A stretch of DNA of 64,000 nucleotides from Fictibacillus fluitans (GTDB taxonomy: Bacteria > Bacillota > Bacilli > Bacillales > Fictibacillaceae): contig NZ_JAUHTR010000012.1 in assembly GCF_030418125.1 (NCBI RefSeq), positions 52,622 through 116,621 of the forward strand. The letters run 5' to 3'. The stretch's first letter is position 1, and each line of letters starts with the position of its first letter. Position numbers and translations under genes: made by a program. This document shows positions 42,732-50,199 of this stretch, in pieces. The notes beneath the pieces were generated by a model. The model had not been told where the DNA came from. It saw nothing but the letters and a program-made list of their open reading frames with translations, and did no database searches.

Positions 42732-44447
42732 ATGAAGGTGGAAGCGCTTCCGAGTATTAAAGGTAATTTTAACCTAGAAGATTATCAAACAGCATATGAG
42801 GCATTTGACTGGACCGAAGTTGAAAAAGAATTCTCCTGGAACGAAACGGGGCGAGTCAATCTGGCCTATGAAGCAGTGGACAGGCATGCGGAAGGGGACA
42901 GAAAAAATAAAGTGGCCCTTTATTTTTCTGATCAAAAAAGAGATGAAAAATATACTTTCCGCGATCTGAAGGAAATGTCAAACAAGGCAGGAAACATGCT
43001 CCGACAGCTTGATGTTGAAAAAGGGGACAGGGTATTTATTTTTATGCCGCGTTCTCCCGAGCTGTACTTCGCACTTCTTGGTGCGGTTAAAGTTGGAGCG
43101 ATCGTTGGCCCGCTGTTTGAAGCATTCATGGAGGGGGCGGTCAGGGACCGTCTGGAAGACAGTGAAGCCAAAGTGCTCATTACCACTCCACAGCTGCTTG
43201 AACGTGTACCTGTAAGCGAACTGCCTCATCTCAAGCATGTTGTTCTTGTAGGCGAAGATGTAAAAGAAGAAGGGCCGTATGTCGACTTTTTCAGCAGAAT
43301 GGAAAAAGCAGACAAGCACCTTGATATCGAATGGGTGGACCGTGAAGACGGCTTGATTCTTCACTATACCTCCGGATCCACTGGAAAGCCAAAGGGTGTA
43401 TTGCACGTTCATAATGCTATGATTCAGCATTACCAGACTGCCAAATGGGTGCTTGACCTGAAAGATTCTGATGTGTACTGGTGCACCGCCGATCCCGGCT
43501 GGGTGACCGGAACATCCTACGGTATTTTCGGTCCATGGCTGAATGGGGCATCCAATGTGATCCGGGGCGGCCGCTTCAGTCCGGAAGACTGGTACGGCAC
43601 GATTGAAAAGTATGGCGTAACCGTCTGGTACAGTGCGCCGACCGCTTTCCGCATGCTAATGGGGGCAGGAGATGAGGTTGTGAAGAGGTTTGATCTTTCT
43701 TCCCTGCGCCATGTGCTGAGTGTGGGTGAACCGCTCAATGCTGAAGTTGTACGATGGGGAATGAAAGTCTTTAACCTGAGAATCCATGATAACTGGTGGA
43801 TGACAGAGACCGGAGCGCAGCTCATCAGCAACTATCCGGCAGTGGAAATCAAACCTGGCTCCATGGGGAAACCCTTCCCTGGTGTAGAAGCTGCCATTAT
43901 TGATGACCAGGATAATGTGCTTCCGCCAAACCGAATGGGGAATCTGGCCATTAAAAAGGGCTGGCCGTCCATGATGCGTGCCATCTGGAACAACCCGCAA
44001 AAGTATGAATCTTATTTCACACCTGGCGGCTGGTATGTTTCCGGAGACTCCGCCTACATGGACGAAGAGGGATACTTCTGGTTCCAGGGCAGAATTGATG
44101 ATGTGATCATGACGTCCGGTGAGCGGGTAGGTCCGTTTGAAGTAGAAAGCAAGCTTGTTGAACATCCGGCAGTTGCAGAAGCGGGTGTCATCGGTAAACC
44201 GGATCCCGTCCGTGGTGAAGTTATCAAGGCATTTATCGCGCTGAGAGAGGGGTATTCGCCAAGCGATGAACTAATTGAAGAGATTCGTTCATTTGTTAAA
44301 TCCGGCCTTGCTGCCCATTCAGCGCCAAGGGAAATCGAATTCCGTGACAAACTCCCTAAAACAAGAAGCGGTAAAATTATGAGACGTGTGTTGAAAGCCT
44401 GGGAGCTTGATCTTCCGACTGGCGACTTGTCCACAATGGAAGATTAG
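42732..44447 (+). CDS. acsA: Acetyl-CoA synthetase AcsA
   Basis: A 571-residue AMP-forming ligase turning acetate, ATP and CoA into acetyl-CoA. Motifs: HYTSGSTGKPKG (P-loop), WWMTETGAQ, YVSGDSAYMDEEGYFWFQGR with the hinge, and the C-terminal LPKTRSGKIMRRVLK, whose lysine is the AcuA/AcuC acetylation target. ATG 42732 has GGAGGAG upstream. A cre-like palindrome sits in codons 3-7. Divergent from acuABC, in the classic B. subtilis arrangement, so synthesis (CcpA) and activity (acetylation) are controlled locally. Confidence 0.96.
   Translation: MKVEALPSIKGNFNLEDYQTAYEAFDWTEVEKEFSWNETGRVNLAYEAVDRHAEGDRKNKVALYFSDQKRDEKYTFRDLKEMSNKAGNMLRQLDVEKGDRVFIFMPRSPELYFALLGAVKVGAIVGPLFEAFMEGAVRDRLEDSEAKVLITTPQLLERVPVSELPHLKHVVLVGEDVKEEGPYVDFFSRMEKADKHLDIEWVDREDGLILHYTSGSTGKPKGVLHVHNAMIQHYQTAKWVLDLKDSDVYWCTADPGWVTGTSYGIFGPWLNGASNVIRGGRFSPEDWYGTIEKYGVTVWYSAPTAFRMLMGAGDEVVKRFDLSSLRHVLSVGEPLNAEVVRWGMKVFNLRIHDNWWMTETGAQLISNYPAVEIKPGSMGKPFPGVEAAIIDDQDNVLPPNRMGNLAIKKGWPSMMRAIWNNPQKYESYFTPGGWYVSGDSAYMDEEGYFWFQGRIDDVIMTSGERVGPFEVESKLVEHPAVAEAGVIGKPDPVRGEVIKAFIALREGYSPSDELIEEIRSFVKSGLAAHSAPREIEFRDKLPKTRSGKIMRRVLKAWELDLPTGDLSTMED
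42739..42752 (+). promoter_or_regulatory. cre site in the acsA start region
   Basis: TGGAAGCGCTTCCG, a 12-bp perfect palindrome (GGAAGCGCTTCC) close to the cre consensus WTGNAARCGNWWWCA, overlapping acsA codons 3-7. As I recall, B. subtilis acsA also has a cre at its start. Confidence 0.65.
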
Positions 44448-44465
44448 AAGAAAAGAAGACAGAAA

Positions 44466-44497
44466 AAACCCCCTCGATCAATTCGAGGGGGTTTCTT
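44466..44497. terminator. Bidirectional terminator between acsA and the PBP gene
   Basis: Perfect 12-bp stem AAACCCCCTCGA / TCGAGGGGGTTT. The last codons and the TGA stop (44478-44480) of the leftward PBP gene lie inside the stem and loop. Confidence 0.88.
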
Positions 44498-47336
44498 TAT
44501 CCTTTTTATCGGTATTCTGCTCATCAGAGGGTTTTTTTGGCTTATCCCCTGACGGTTTTTCTTCGGTTGGTTTCTTGTCCTTTGGCTTATCTTTCTTAGG
44601 ATCATCTTTCTTCTCTTCTTTTGACTCTTTTTTAGGAGTTTCCTGTTTCTTTGTGCCGTATGTCACTTTTCCTGATGGAGATGATTCCTTGCCTGCAATA
44701 TCCACGGCAGTGACGTAGAGAACACCTGAAGGAGCTGACAGGGATGTCTGGTCTGATGTCACGCTGCCAATCTTCCTGAATGATCCACTGGTACCGGCAG
44801 CCTGGTAAATGCGATAACCGATCACATCGCTTTCGCCAGAGGAAGACCAGGACAGCTTTCCATCTTTGACGGTTAATCCGGTAACTGCACCAGGTGATTT
44901 ACCGTTTTCCGGCAAGCTCTTGTCAGGGAGAAGGTCTCCGGCATCCACGCCGGCCGCTTCCTTCAAATCCACGCCGTTAAATAATTCCTGATCGACCATT
45001 ACACCATTCTTCGTAAACTCTTTTGGTGTTGAATCCGAAGCTTTGTATTTTCTGCCATTCGCGATCACATAAAGGCCGGTATCAAGACTGTTGTCTTTTG
45101 AATTTGGAGCATATTTGACATTAAATAAATCGGTCGTGACCAATCCGGCTTTTCGGCATAAGTCAGACGGAAGTTTTCCGGAAATGCCGCAGATTTCTTT
45201 TCTTACGATGCCGGATGGTATGCTGAACCTCTCTTTTGGAGCAATCAGAGAAGGCGCGTATTTATAGGCATCATTCGCAAAAGCTGCCCACAGGGTCTGG
45301 CTGATATGCTGCTGCCCTTTCGGAAGGGCAGCGGGTTTATCATATCCATGCCATACACCGAGGGTGACATTCGGGTTTGTCGCGACAAACCAGGAGTCCT
45401 TTGCAGACGATGTTGTCCCTGTTTTACCTGCCCAGTCTGCATGAAAATTCAGCCTGCCTGGAATGCTTGCCGCTGTTCCGCCCGGTTTCAATACATCTCT
45501 CATCATATCAAGGACCAGATAAGAGGTTTGTGGCGAATAAACAGAGACAGGCTTGGATTTGTGCTGATAAACGGCTTTTCCATGCTTATCTGTAATTTTG
45601 CTGATCAGATAGGCATCCACAAACTTTCCTTCATTTCCAAAAGTAGCGAACGCATTTGTGTTTTCTTCCACGGTAACTCCGTGGGTCAGTCCGCCGATGG
45701 CAACAGAAGGCGCACTTTTATCTGCTTCTGCAATAGAGGAGAATCCCATCTTCTCCAGACGGTTGAACGCGTCAGCGTGGTCAGCCATCATAAAGCTTCT
45801 AAGAGCAGGAATATTATACGATTTGGCAAGCGCGGTTCTGGCCGAAAGCAGACCGTGGAACCTTTTATCAAAGTTGTTGGGTTTATACTTTCCGATGGAT
45901 AAAGGTGTATCCGGAAGAATATAGCCCGGCTGTATTTTACCTTCTTCAATGGCAGGCGCGTAGGCGAGCAGCGGCTTCATGGTCGAACCATTCTGGCGTA
46001 GTGCCTGTGTTGCATGGTTCAGCTGCTCACGTTTATAATCACGGCCGCCGACGAAGCTGATGATGGCACCCGTTTTATTTTCGATTAAAATGGATCCAAC
46101 TTCCTGAGGCTGCTGCACATATACCCATTTTCCTTTGTCATTTTTGACGCGGACCGTGTGCGATGAGCCAAAGAGATAGTTGTTCTTCGCTGTTTTCTCC
46201 ATTTCATCATAGATCTTTTTATTGATGGTCGTATATATTCTCAAGCCATTTTGACGAAGCTGGACGTAGGCATTCTGGCGGTATTCATCCTTTTCCTTCT
46301 GCTTCAGCTTGGAATAGTCTTTACCGTCTTTCTTCGCTGCCTGCACCGCCAAAATGGAGGCTGAGCGGCGTTCCACTTCCATACTCAAGTAAGGATACTT
46401 TTCATAGGAAGATTCTTTTTTCTTCGTAAAGTGCTTTTTCACATCATACTTCATGGCTTTTTCGTACTGCTCAGGTGTTATTTTCCCGGCTGTCAGCATG
46501 CGTTTAAGCACGGTTTTCATACGATTGGTTCCCGCGGCTGTGTCTTTTTTCACATCCCCGCTGTTTGTAAAAGGAGTATAGACAAATGGATTTTGCGGCA
46601 TTCCGGCAAGGAACGCTGCTTGCGGAAGATTTAAATCTTTTGCATTTACACCAAAAACTCCTTGTGCAGCAGCCTGTATGCCGGCGACATTATGGCCGGA
46701 TGAGCTGCGTCCAAAAGGAACAATATTCAAATATGCTTCGAGAATTTGTTCTTTTGTAAAAAAGTGCTCCAGACGGAGAGCCAGCAGAATTTCTTTTGCC
46801 TTCCGGTCGAAGGAGACTTCATTGGTGAGAATTTGGTTCTTGATCAGCTGCTGGGTCAGCGTACTGCCTCCCGAGCGGTTTGCCGATCCTGTTACTTCCT
46901 GGATGACCGCACGTATAATCGCTTTTGGAACCACACCTTCATGTTCGTAAAAGTATTCATCTTCTGTTGAAATAACAGCGTCTTTTACAAAAGGAGAGAT
47001 GTTTTTTATCGACACTTCATCACGATTCAGGTCCGCCCGAAGGTTGCCCAGCTCTGATTTGTCATTAAAGTACATCATACTCGTCGTTGAGTAATTATAA
47101 ATCTCCTCTTTCATGGTAGCCTGGGCCCTGACTGGTTCATTTTTGACAAGTGAGGCCAGGAAGCCCGCACCGGCTCCTGCTGCCAGACATCCGCCAAGCA
47201 CAGCCAATACGACAATGATTAAAAATAAGTTCCATGTAAACGTGTATGTTTTATCGGCGGCCTGGATGATTTTCTTCTCATTAAGGTAGGCGATAAAACG
47301 CCTCCATTTTTCCTTAATTACCTCTAGATGAGACAT
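44478..47336 (-). CDS. Class A penicillin-binding protein with FN3 domain
   Basis: A 952-residue bifunctional glycosyltransferase/transpeptidase for peptidoglycan. Layout: short cytoplasmic N-terminus, one membrane anchor (LFLIIVVLAVLGGCLAAG, about residue 37), a GT51 domain with STEDEYFYEHEG and GGSTLTQQLIKNQ, and a transpeptidase domain with the catalytic serine in GSTMKPLLAY, SYN (SYNIPALR) and KTGTTSS. It ends with a fibronectin-type III domain (SPGAVTGLTVKDGKLSWSSS) and a Lys/Glu/Asp/Pro-rich tail of about 60 residues. It is like the PBP1-class genes beside tyrS in several Bacillaceae; I do not assign it to pbpF or pbpG. The tail is low-complexity and possibly wall-threading. Confidence 0.93.
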   Translation of the reverse strand: MSHLEVIKEKWRRFIAYLNEKKIIQAADKTYTFTWNLFLIIVVLAVLGGCLAAGAGAGFLASLVKNEPVRAQATMKEEIYNYSTTSMMYFNDKSELGNLRADLNRDEVSIKNISPFVKDAVISTEDEYFYEHEGVVPKAIIRAVIQEVTGSANRSGGSTLTQQLIKNQILTNEVSFDRKAKEILLALRLEHFFTKEQILEAYLNIVPFGRSSSGHNVAGIQAAAQGVFGVNAKDLNLPQAAFLAGMPQNPFVYTPFTNSGDVKKDTAAGTNRMKTVLKRMLTAGKITPEQYEKAMKYDVKKHFTKKKESSYEKYPYLSMEVERRSASILAVQAAKKDGKDYSKLKQKEKDEYRQNAYVQLRQNGLRIYTTINKKIYDEMEKTAKNNYLFGSSHTVRVKNDKGKWVYVQQPQEVGSILIENKTGAIISFVGGRDYKREQLNHATQALRQNGSTMKPLLAYAPAIEEGKIQPGYILPDTPLSIGKYKPNNFDKRFHGLLSARTALAKSYNIPALRSFMMADHADAFNRLEKMGFSSIAEADKSAPSVAIGGLTHGVTVEENTNAFATFGNEGKFVDAYLISKITDKHGKAVYQHKSKPVSVYSPQTSYLVLDMMRDVLKPGGTAASIPGRLNFHADWAGKTGTTSSAKDSWFVATNPNVTLGVWHGYDKPAALPKGQQHISQTLWAAFANDAYKYAPSLIAPKERFSIPSGIVRKEICGISGKLPSDLCRKAGLVTTDLFNVKYAPNSKDNSLDTGLYVIANGRKYKASDSTPKEFTKNGVMVDQELFNGVDLKEAAGVDAGDLLPDKSLPENGKSPGAVTGLTVKDGKLSWSSSGESDVIGYRIYQAAGTSGSFRKIGSVTSDQTSLSAPSGVLYVTAVDIAGKESSPSGKVTYGTKKQETPKKESKEEKKDDPKKDKPKDKKPTEEKPSGDKPKKPSDEQNTDKKDKETPSN

Positions 47337-47424
47337 ATGTAAATTCCCCCCTATTCGGCTAATTATATCATATTCGCTGTCGTTTGAAGGGAGTATGGGT
47401 ACAAATTTGTCAGTGAAAGAGGAA

Positions 47425-47453
47425 TTGACATCGTCGTTCAGCTATGGTAAAAA
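47425..47453 (+). promoter_or_regulatory. Candidate promoter of the tyrS leader
   Basis: TTGACA, 17-base spacer, TAAAAA. The -35 is perfect, the -10 moderate. Nothing else is seen in 47337-47424. Confidence 0.5.
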
Positions 47454-47479
47454 GAAGAATATATGCTAATAGGATAAGT

Positions 47480-47711
47480 AAGAAGCGAAGATAGGATTTA
47501 GTAGTAACTGTCTCCCTGTTTCAGAAAGCTGGTGGCCGCTGCAAACCAGTACACAGACGGATTATGAAGTACACCCTGGAGCTTTCTTTGTGAACGTCAG
47601 TAGCAAAGACCGGTTGAAAAGCCGTTAACCGATACGAGTGGAAGGATTTTTGTCCTTCAACAAGGGTGGTACCGCGATAATCACGTCCCTTATTCAGGGG
47701 CGTTTTTTATT
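47480..47711 (+). promoter_or_regulatory. Tyrosyl T-box leader
   Basis: A T-box riboswitch that senses uncharged tRNA-Tyr. The T-box sequence AAGGGTGGTACCGCG (47663-47677) is exact. Stem I is readable, with AGAAAGCTGG (47523-47532) pairing to CTGGAGCTTTCT after the specifier. The specifier codon TAC (47570-47572) means Tyr, matching the downstream gene. The stem III hairpin GAAGGATTTTTGTCCTTC precedes the T-box. The terminator ACGTCCCT / AGGGGCGT with T6 (about 47683-47708) follows. Confidence 0.93.
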
Positions 47712-47755
47712 TGTCTTTTTTTAACGAATTGGATGGAATGAAAGGAGCAACATTA

Positions 47756-49015
47756 ATGGGAATCTTGCAAGATTTAGAATACCGGAACCTGATCAACCAG
47801 GTTACCGACCGTGAAGGTCTCGAAGAAAAATTGAACAAGGGAAAAACGGCATTTTACTGTGGGTTTGACCCGACAGCCGACAGTTTGCATGTTGGCCATC
47901 TGCTCGTCATCATGACCATGCGCCGACTTCAGCAGGCAGGCCACCAGCCCATTCCTTTGGTGGGGGGCGCCACTGGCATGATTGGCGATCCGAGCGGGAA
48001 AAAGGCAGAGCGCACTTTGAATGAATCGGGTGTCGTCGAGCAATGGAGCGAGCGTATCAAAGGCCAGCTCTCCAAGTTTTTGGATTTCGAAGCGGAGAAC
48101 AATCCGGCTGAAATTGCCAATAACTATGACTGGATCGGAAAAATGGATGTAATTTCGTTCCTCCGTGATGTGGGTAAATACTTCCCGCTGAACTATATGC
48201 TCGCAAAAGAATCAGTAGAATCGCGTTTGGAAGCAGGAATTTCCTTTACAGAGTTTACGTACATGATTCTGCAGTCCTATGACTTTCTGCAATTATATCG
48301 CGAGAAAGACTGCCGCCTACAGCTCGGAGGAAGCGACCAGTGGGGTAACATCACAGCTGGTCTTGAACTGATCCGAAAAGCAGGGGAGGAAGAAAAGGCA
48401 TTCGGCCTGACGATTCCTCTAGTTACAAAGAGCGATGGAACCAAATTTGGTAAAACTGAAGGCGGAGCGATCTGGCTGGATCCTGAAAAAACAACGCCAT
48501 ACGAGTTCTACCAATTCTGGATCAATACCGATGACCGTGATGTGGTCAAATTCCTGAAATACTTCTCGTTCAAGAGCGATGAAGAGATCAACTCACTTGA
48601 AGAGCAGGTGCAAAGTGCTCCTGAAAAACGTGCAGCTCAAAAAGCGCTTGCTGAAGAACTGACAGCCCTTGTCCATGGCAATGCGGCACTCGAACAGGCG
48701 ATCAAAATTTCACAGGCTTTGTTCAGCGGACAGCTTTCCGAGCTTACCGGGGCAGAGATTGAACAAGGATTTAAAGATGTGCCATCCTTTGAAATGGAGT
48801 CCAAAGAGGATATTGGACTCATTGATTTGCTTGTGGCAAGCAAGATATCTCCTTCCAAACGCCAGGCGCGTGAGGATATTACGAATGGAGCGATCTCCAT
48901 CAACGGTGAGCGCTGCCAGGACCTTGAAAAGGTTGTAGGAGCAGACTCACGGATCGATGACCGCTTTGTTGTTATCCGCCGTGGCAAGAAGAAGTACTTC
49001 CTCATCCGATACTAA
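47756..49015 (+). CDS. tyrS: Tyrosyl-tRNA synthetase
   Basis: A 419-residue class I synthetase. The Rossmann core has YCGFDPTADSLHVGHLL (HIGH motif HVGH) and the KMSKS-equivalent KFGKTEGG. Tyrosine-binding QSYDFLQLY and GGSDQWGN lie between, and a C-terminal S4-like RNA-binding domain (SKRQAREDITNGAISINGE) ends the protein. ATG 47756 follows AAAGGAG at 8 bases; the frame extends upstream into the T-box terminator and that start is rejected. Controlled by the T-box. Confidence 0.96.
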   Translation: MGILQDLEYRNLINQVTDREGLEEKLNKGKTAFYCGFDPTADSLHVGHLLVIMTMRRLQQAGHQPIPLVGGATGMIGDPSGKKAERTLNESGVVEQWSERIKGQLSKFLDFEAENNPAEIANNYDWIGKMDVISFLRDVGKYFPLNYMLAKESVESRLEAGISFTEFTYMILQSYDFLQLYREKDCRLQLGGSDQWGNITAGLELIRKAGEEEKAFGLTIPLVTKSDGTKFGKTEGGAIWLDPEKTTPYEFYQFWINTDDRDVVKFLKYFSFKSDEEINSLEEQVQSAPEKRAAQKALAEELTALVHGNAALEQAIKISQALFSGQLSELTGAEIEQGFKDVPSFEMESKEDIGLIDLLVASKISPSKRQAREDITNGAISINGERCQDLEKVVGADSRIDDRFVVIRRGKKKYFLIRY

Positions 49016-49023
49016 TAAACGAA

Positions 49024-49057
49024 AACCGGCCCACCTTGATGGTGGCCGGTTTTTTTG
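49024..49057 (+). terminator. Terminator after tyrS
   Basis: Stem AACCGGCCCACC / GGTGGCCGGTT followed by T7. Confidence 0.9.
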
Positions 49058-49073
49058 ATCCGAAGTTATTAAG

Positions 49074-49178
49074 TTTGAAAACAAATCAGCCTCTTTTGAA
49101 AATGAAAGTATGTCTTTTGAAAATAACTGCCACGGTTTTGAAAATAAATCATGCATTATTGAAAACAAACAGGTGCAG
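49074..49178. repeat. Five-unit 21-bp tandem repeat between tyrS and rpsD
   Basis: TTGAAAA occurs at 49075, 49096, 49117, 49138 and 49159, exactly every 21 bases. Each unit is (T/A)TTGAAAA(T/C) plus a variable part. Read in frame it gives a heptad pattern (FENKSAS, FENESMS, FENNCHG, FENKSCI); on the minus strand it gives LFSKPWQ, LFSKDIL, SFSKEAD. There is no start or ribosome site that makes a convincing gene. It sits exactly between the terminators of two convergent genes. 21 bases is two helical turns. Confidence 0.85.
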
Positions 49179-49205
49179 TTCGCATTTATCCTACTCTATA
49201 ACAAT

Positions 49206-49239
49206 AAAAAAAGCGTCCCGCATAAACGGAACGCTTTCT
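49206..49239 (-). terminator. Terminator of rpsD
   Basis: Stem AAAGCGTCCCG / CGGAACGCTTT. On the minus strand it is followed by T7 just beyond the rpsD stop. Confidence 0.88.
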
Positions 49240-49244
49240 TAAAC

Positions 49245-49847
49245 TTAACGAGAGTAGTACTCAACGATAAGTTGTTCTGAAATTTCAGCTGGCAATTCAG
49301 AACGCTCTGGTAAGCGAGTGAATGTACCTTCAAGTTTGTTTTCGTCAAAAGTTAAGAAGTCAGGTACGAAGTTGTTTACTTCGATTGCTTCTTTAACTGC
49401 GCTGATGTTTTGAGACTTTTCACGAACTCCGATTACTGAACCAACTGCAACGCGGAATGATGGGATATCAACGCGCTTACCATTTACAGTAACGTGTCCG
49501 TGGTTTACCAATTGACGAGCTGCACGGCGTGTGCGAGCAAGACCAAGACGGTAAACGATGCTGTCCAAACGAGACTCAAGAAGGATCATGAAGTTCTCAC
49601 CATGAATTCCTGTCATTTTGCCTGCATCGTCAAACATGCGACGGAATTGACGCTCGTTTACACCATACATGTGACGAAGCTTTTGCTTCTCCTGTAGTTG
49701 TAAACCGTATTCAGAAAGTTTTTTACGTTGGTTAGGACCGTGTTGTCCTGGAGCGTAAGGGCGCTTTGCTAATTCTTTTCCAGTTCCGCTTAGGGAAATA
49801 CCTAAACGACGGGAAATCTTCCATGATGAACCTGTATATCGAGCCAT
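49245..49847 (-). CDS. rpsD: 30S ribosomal protein S4
   Basis: A 200-residue primary 16S rRNA binding protein that nucleates 30S assembly. It opens [22 protein letters not shown], has the conserved [20 protein letters not shown], and carries the S4 RNA-binding domain ([27 protein letters not shown]). Start ATG 49847 follows GAAGGAGGAG; the frame further upstream is leader sequence. As in Bacillus, it is a lone gene with a long 5' leader that can be bound by S4 for autogenous control. The zinc-binding cysteines of some S4 proteins are absent. Confidence 0.97.
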   Translation of the reverse strand: MARYTGSSWKISRRLGISLSGTGKELAKRPYAPGQHGPNQRKKLSEYGLQLQEKQKLRHMYGVNERQFRRMFDDAGKMTGIHGENFMILLESRLDSIVYRLGLARTRRAARQLVNHGHVTVNGKRVDIPSFRVAVGSVIGVREKSQNISAVKEAIEVNNFVPDFLTFDENKLEGTFTRLPERSELPAEISEQLIVEYYSR

Positions 49848-50036
49848 GAATGACTCCTCCTTCACGTGTTTTGTTGTTGTAAAACAACCACAGTGACTGT
49901 CTTCTTTCCGCCTGTCTATTTTGTTCAACTATACCTTCACTTCAGCAGCCATGAAGCTACGCGGTATACCATGCCAGAGAAAGGCATGTAACAAAATAAA
50001 AGCAAGTGGCGAACACAGTGCCGCTTTATTTTACAC
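49848..50036 (-). promoter_or_regulatory. rpsD leader, probable S4 autoregulatory region
   Basis: About 190 bases of untranslated leader between the rpsD promoter and start codon. B. subtilis rpsD has an S4-binding leader that represses its own synthesis; position and length fit. I did not derive the fold. The rest of 49848-50199 also contains the rightward control region of the lyase gene. Confidence 0.5.
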
Positions 50037-50043
50037 AAAGAGT

Positions 50044-50072
50044 AGTATAAGTTTTTTTGGACAACAAGTCAA
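50044..50072 (-). promoter_or_regulatory. Strong sigma-A promoter of rpsD
   Basis: On the minus strand TTGACT, 17-base spacer, TATACT. Confidence 0.78.
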
Positions 50073-50163
50073 GTGCCATCCTAAAGATAGTGATACATTG
50101 GCTCTGACGGATGAATACAATAGTAAGGGAAGGATTCTCCTTTCTGAAGAAGAAGCTATAAAA

Positions 50164-50177
50164 GGTAAGCGCTTACA
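50164..50177 (+). promoter_or_regulatory. Near-perfect cre site before the methionine gamma-lyase gene
   Basis: GGTAAGCGCTTACA differs by one base from the ideal palindromic cre TGTAAGCGCTTACA. It ends 22 bases before the start codon, between promoter region and ribosome site, where CcpA would block transcription. Confidence 0.7.
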
Positions 50178-50199
50178 AACAGAGAAGGGGTGCGTATAC

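Noticed and set aside
49036..49242. Possible small gene over the 21-bp repeat (plus strand, LLK heptads)
   Set aside because: No ribosome site, begins inside the tyrS terminator, and the heptads follow from the DNA repeat in several frames.
49494..49697. 67-codon plus-strand frame within rpsD
   Set aside because: rpsD is certain on the other strand; this is a shadow.
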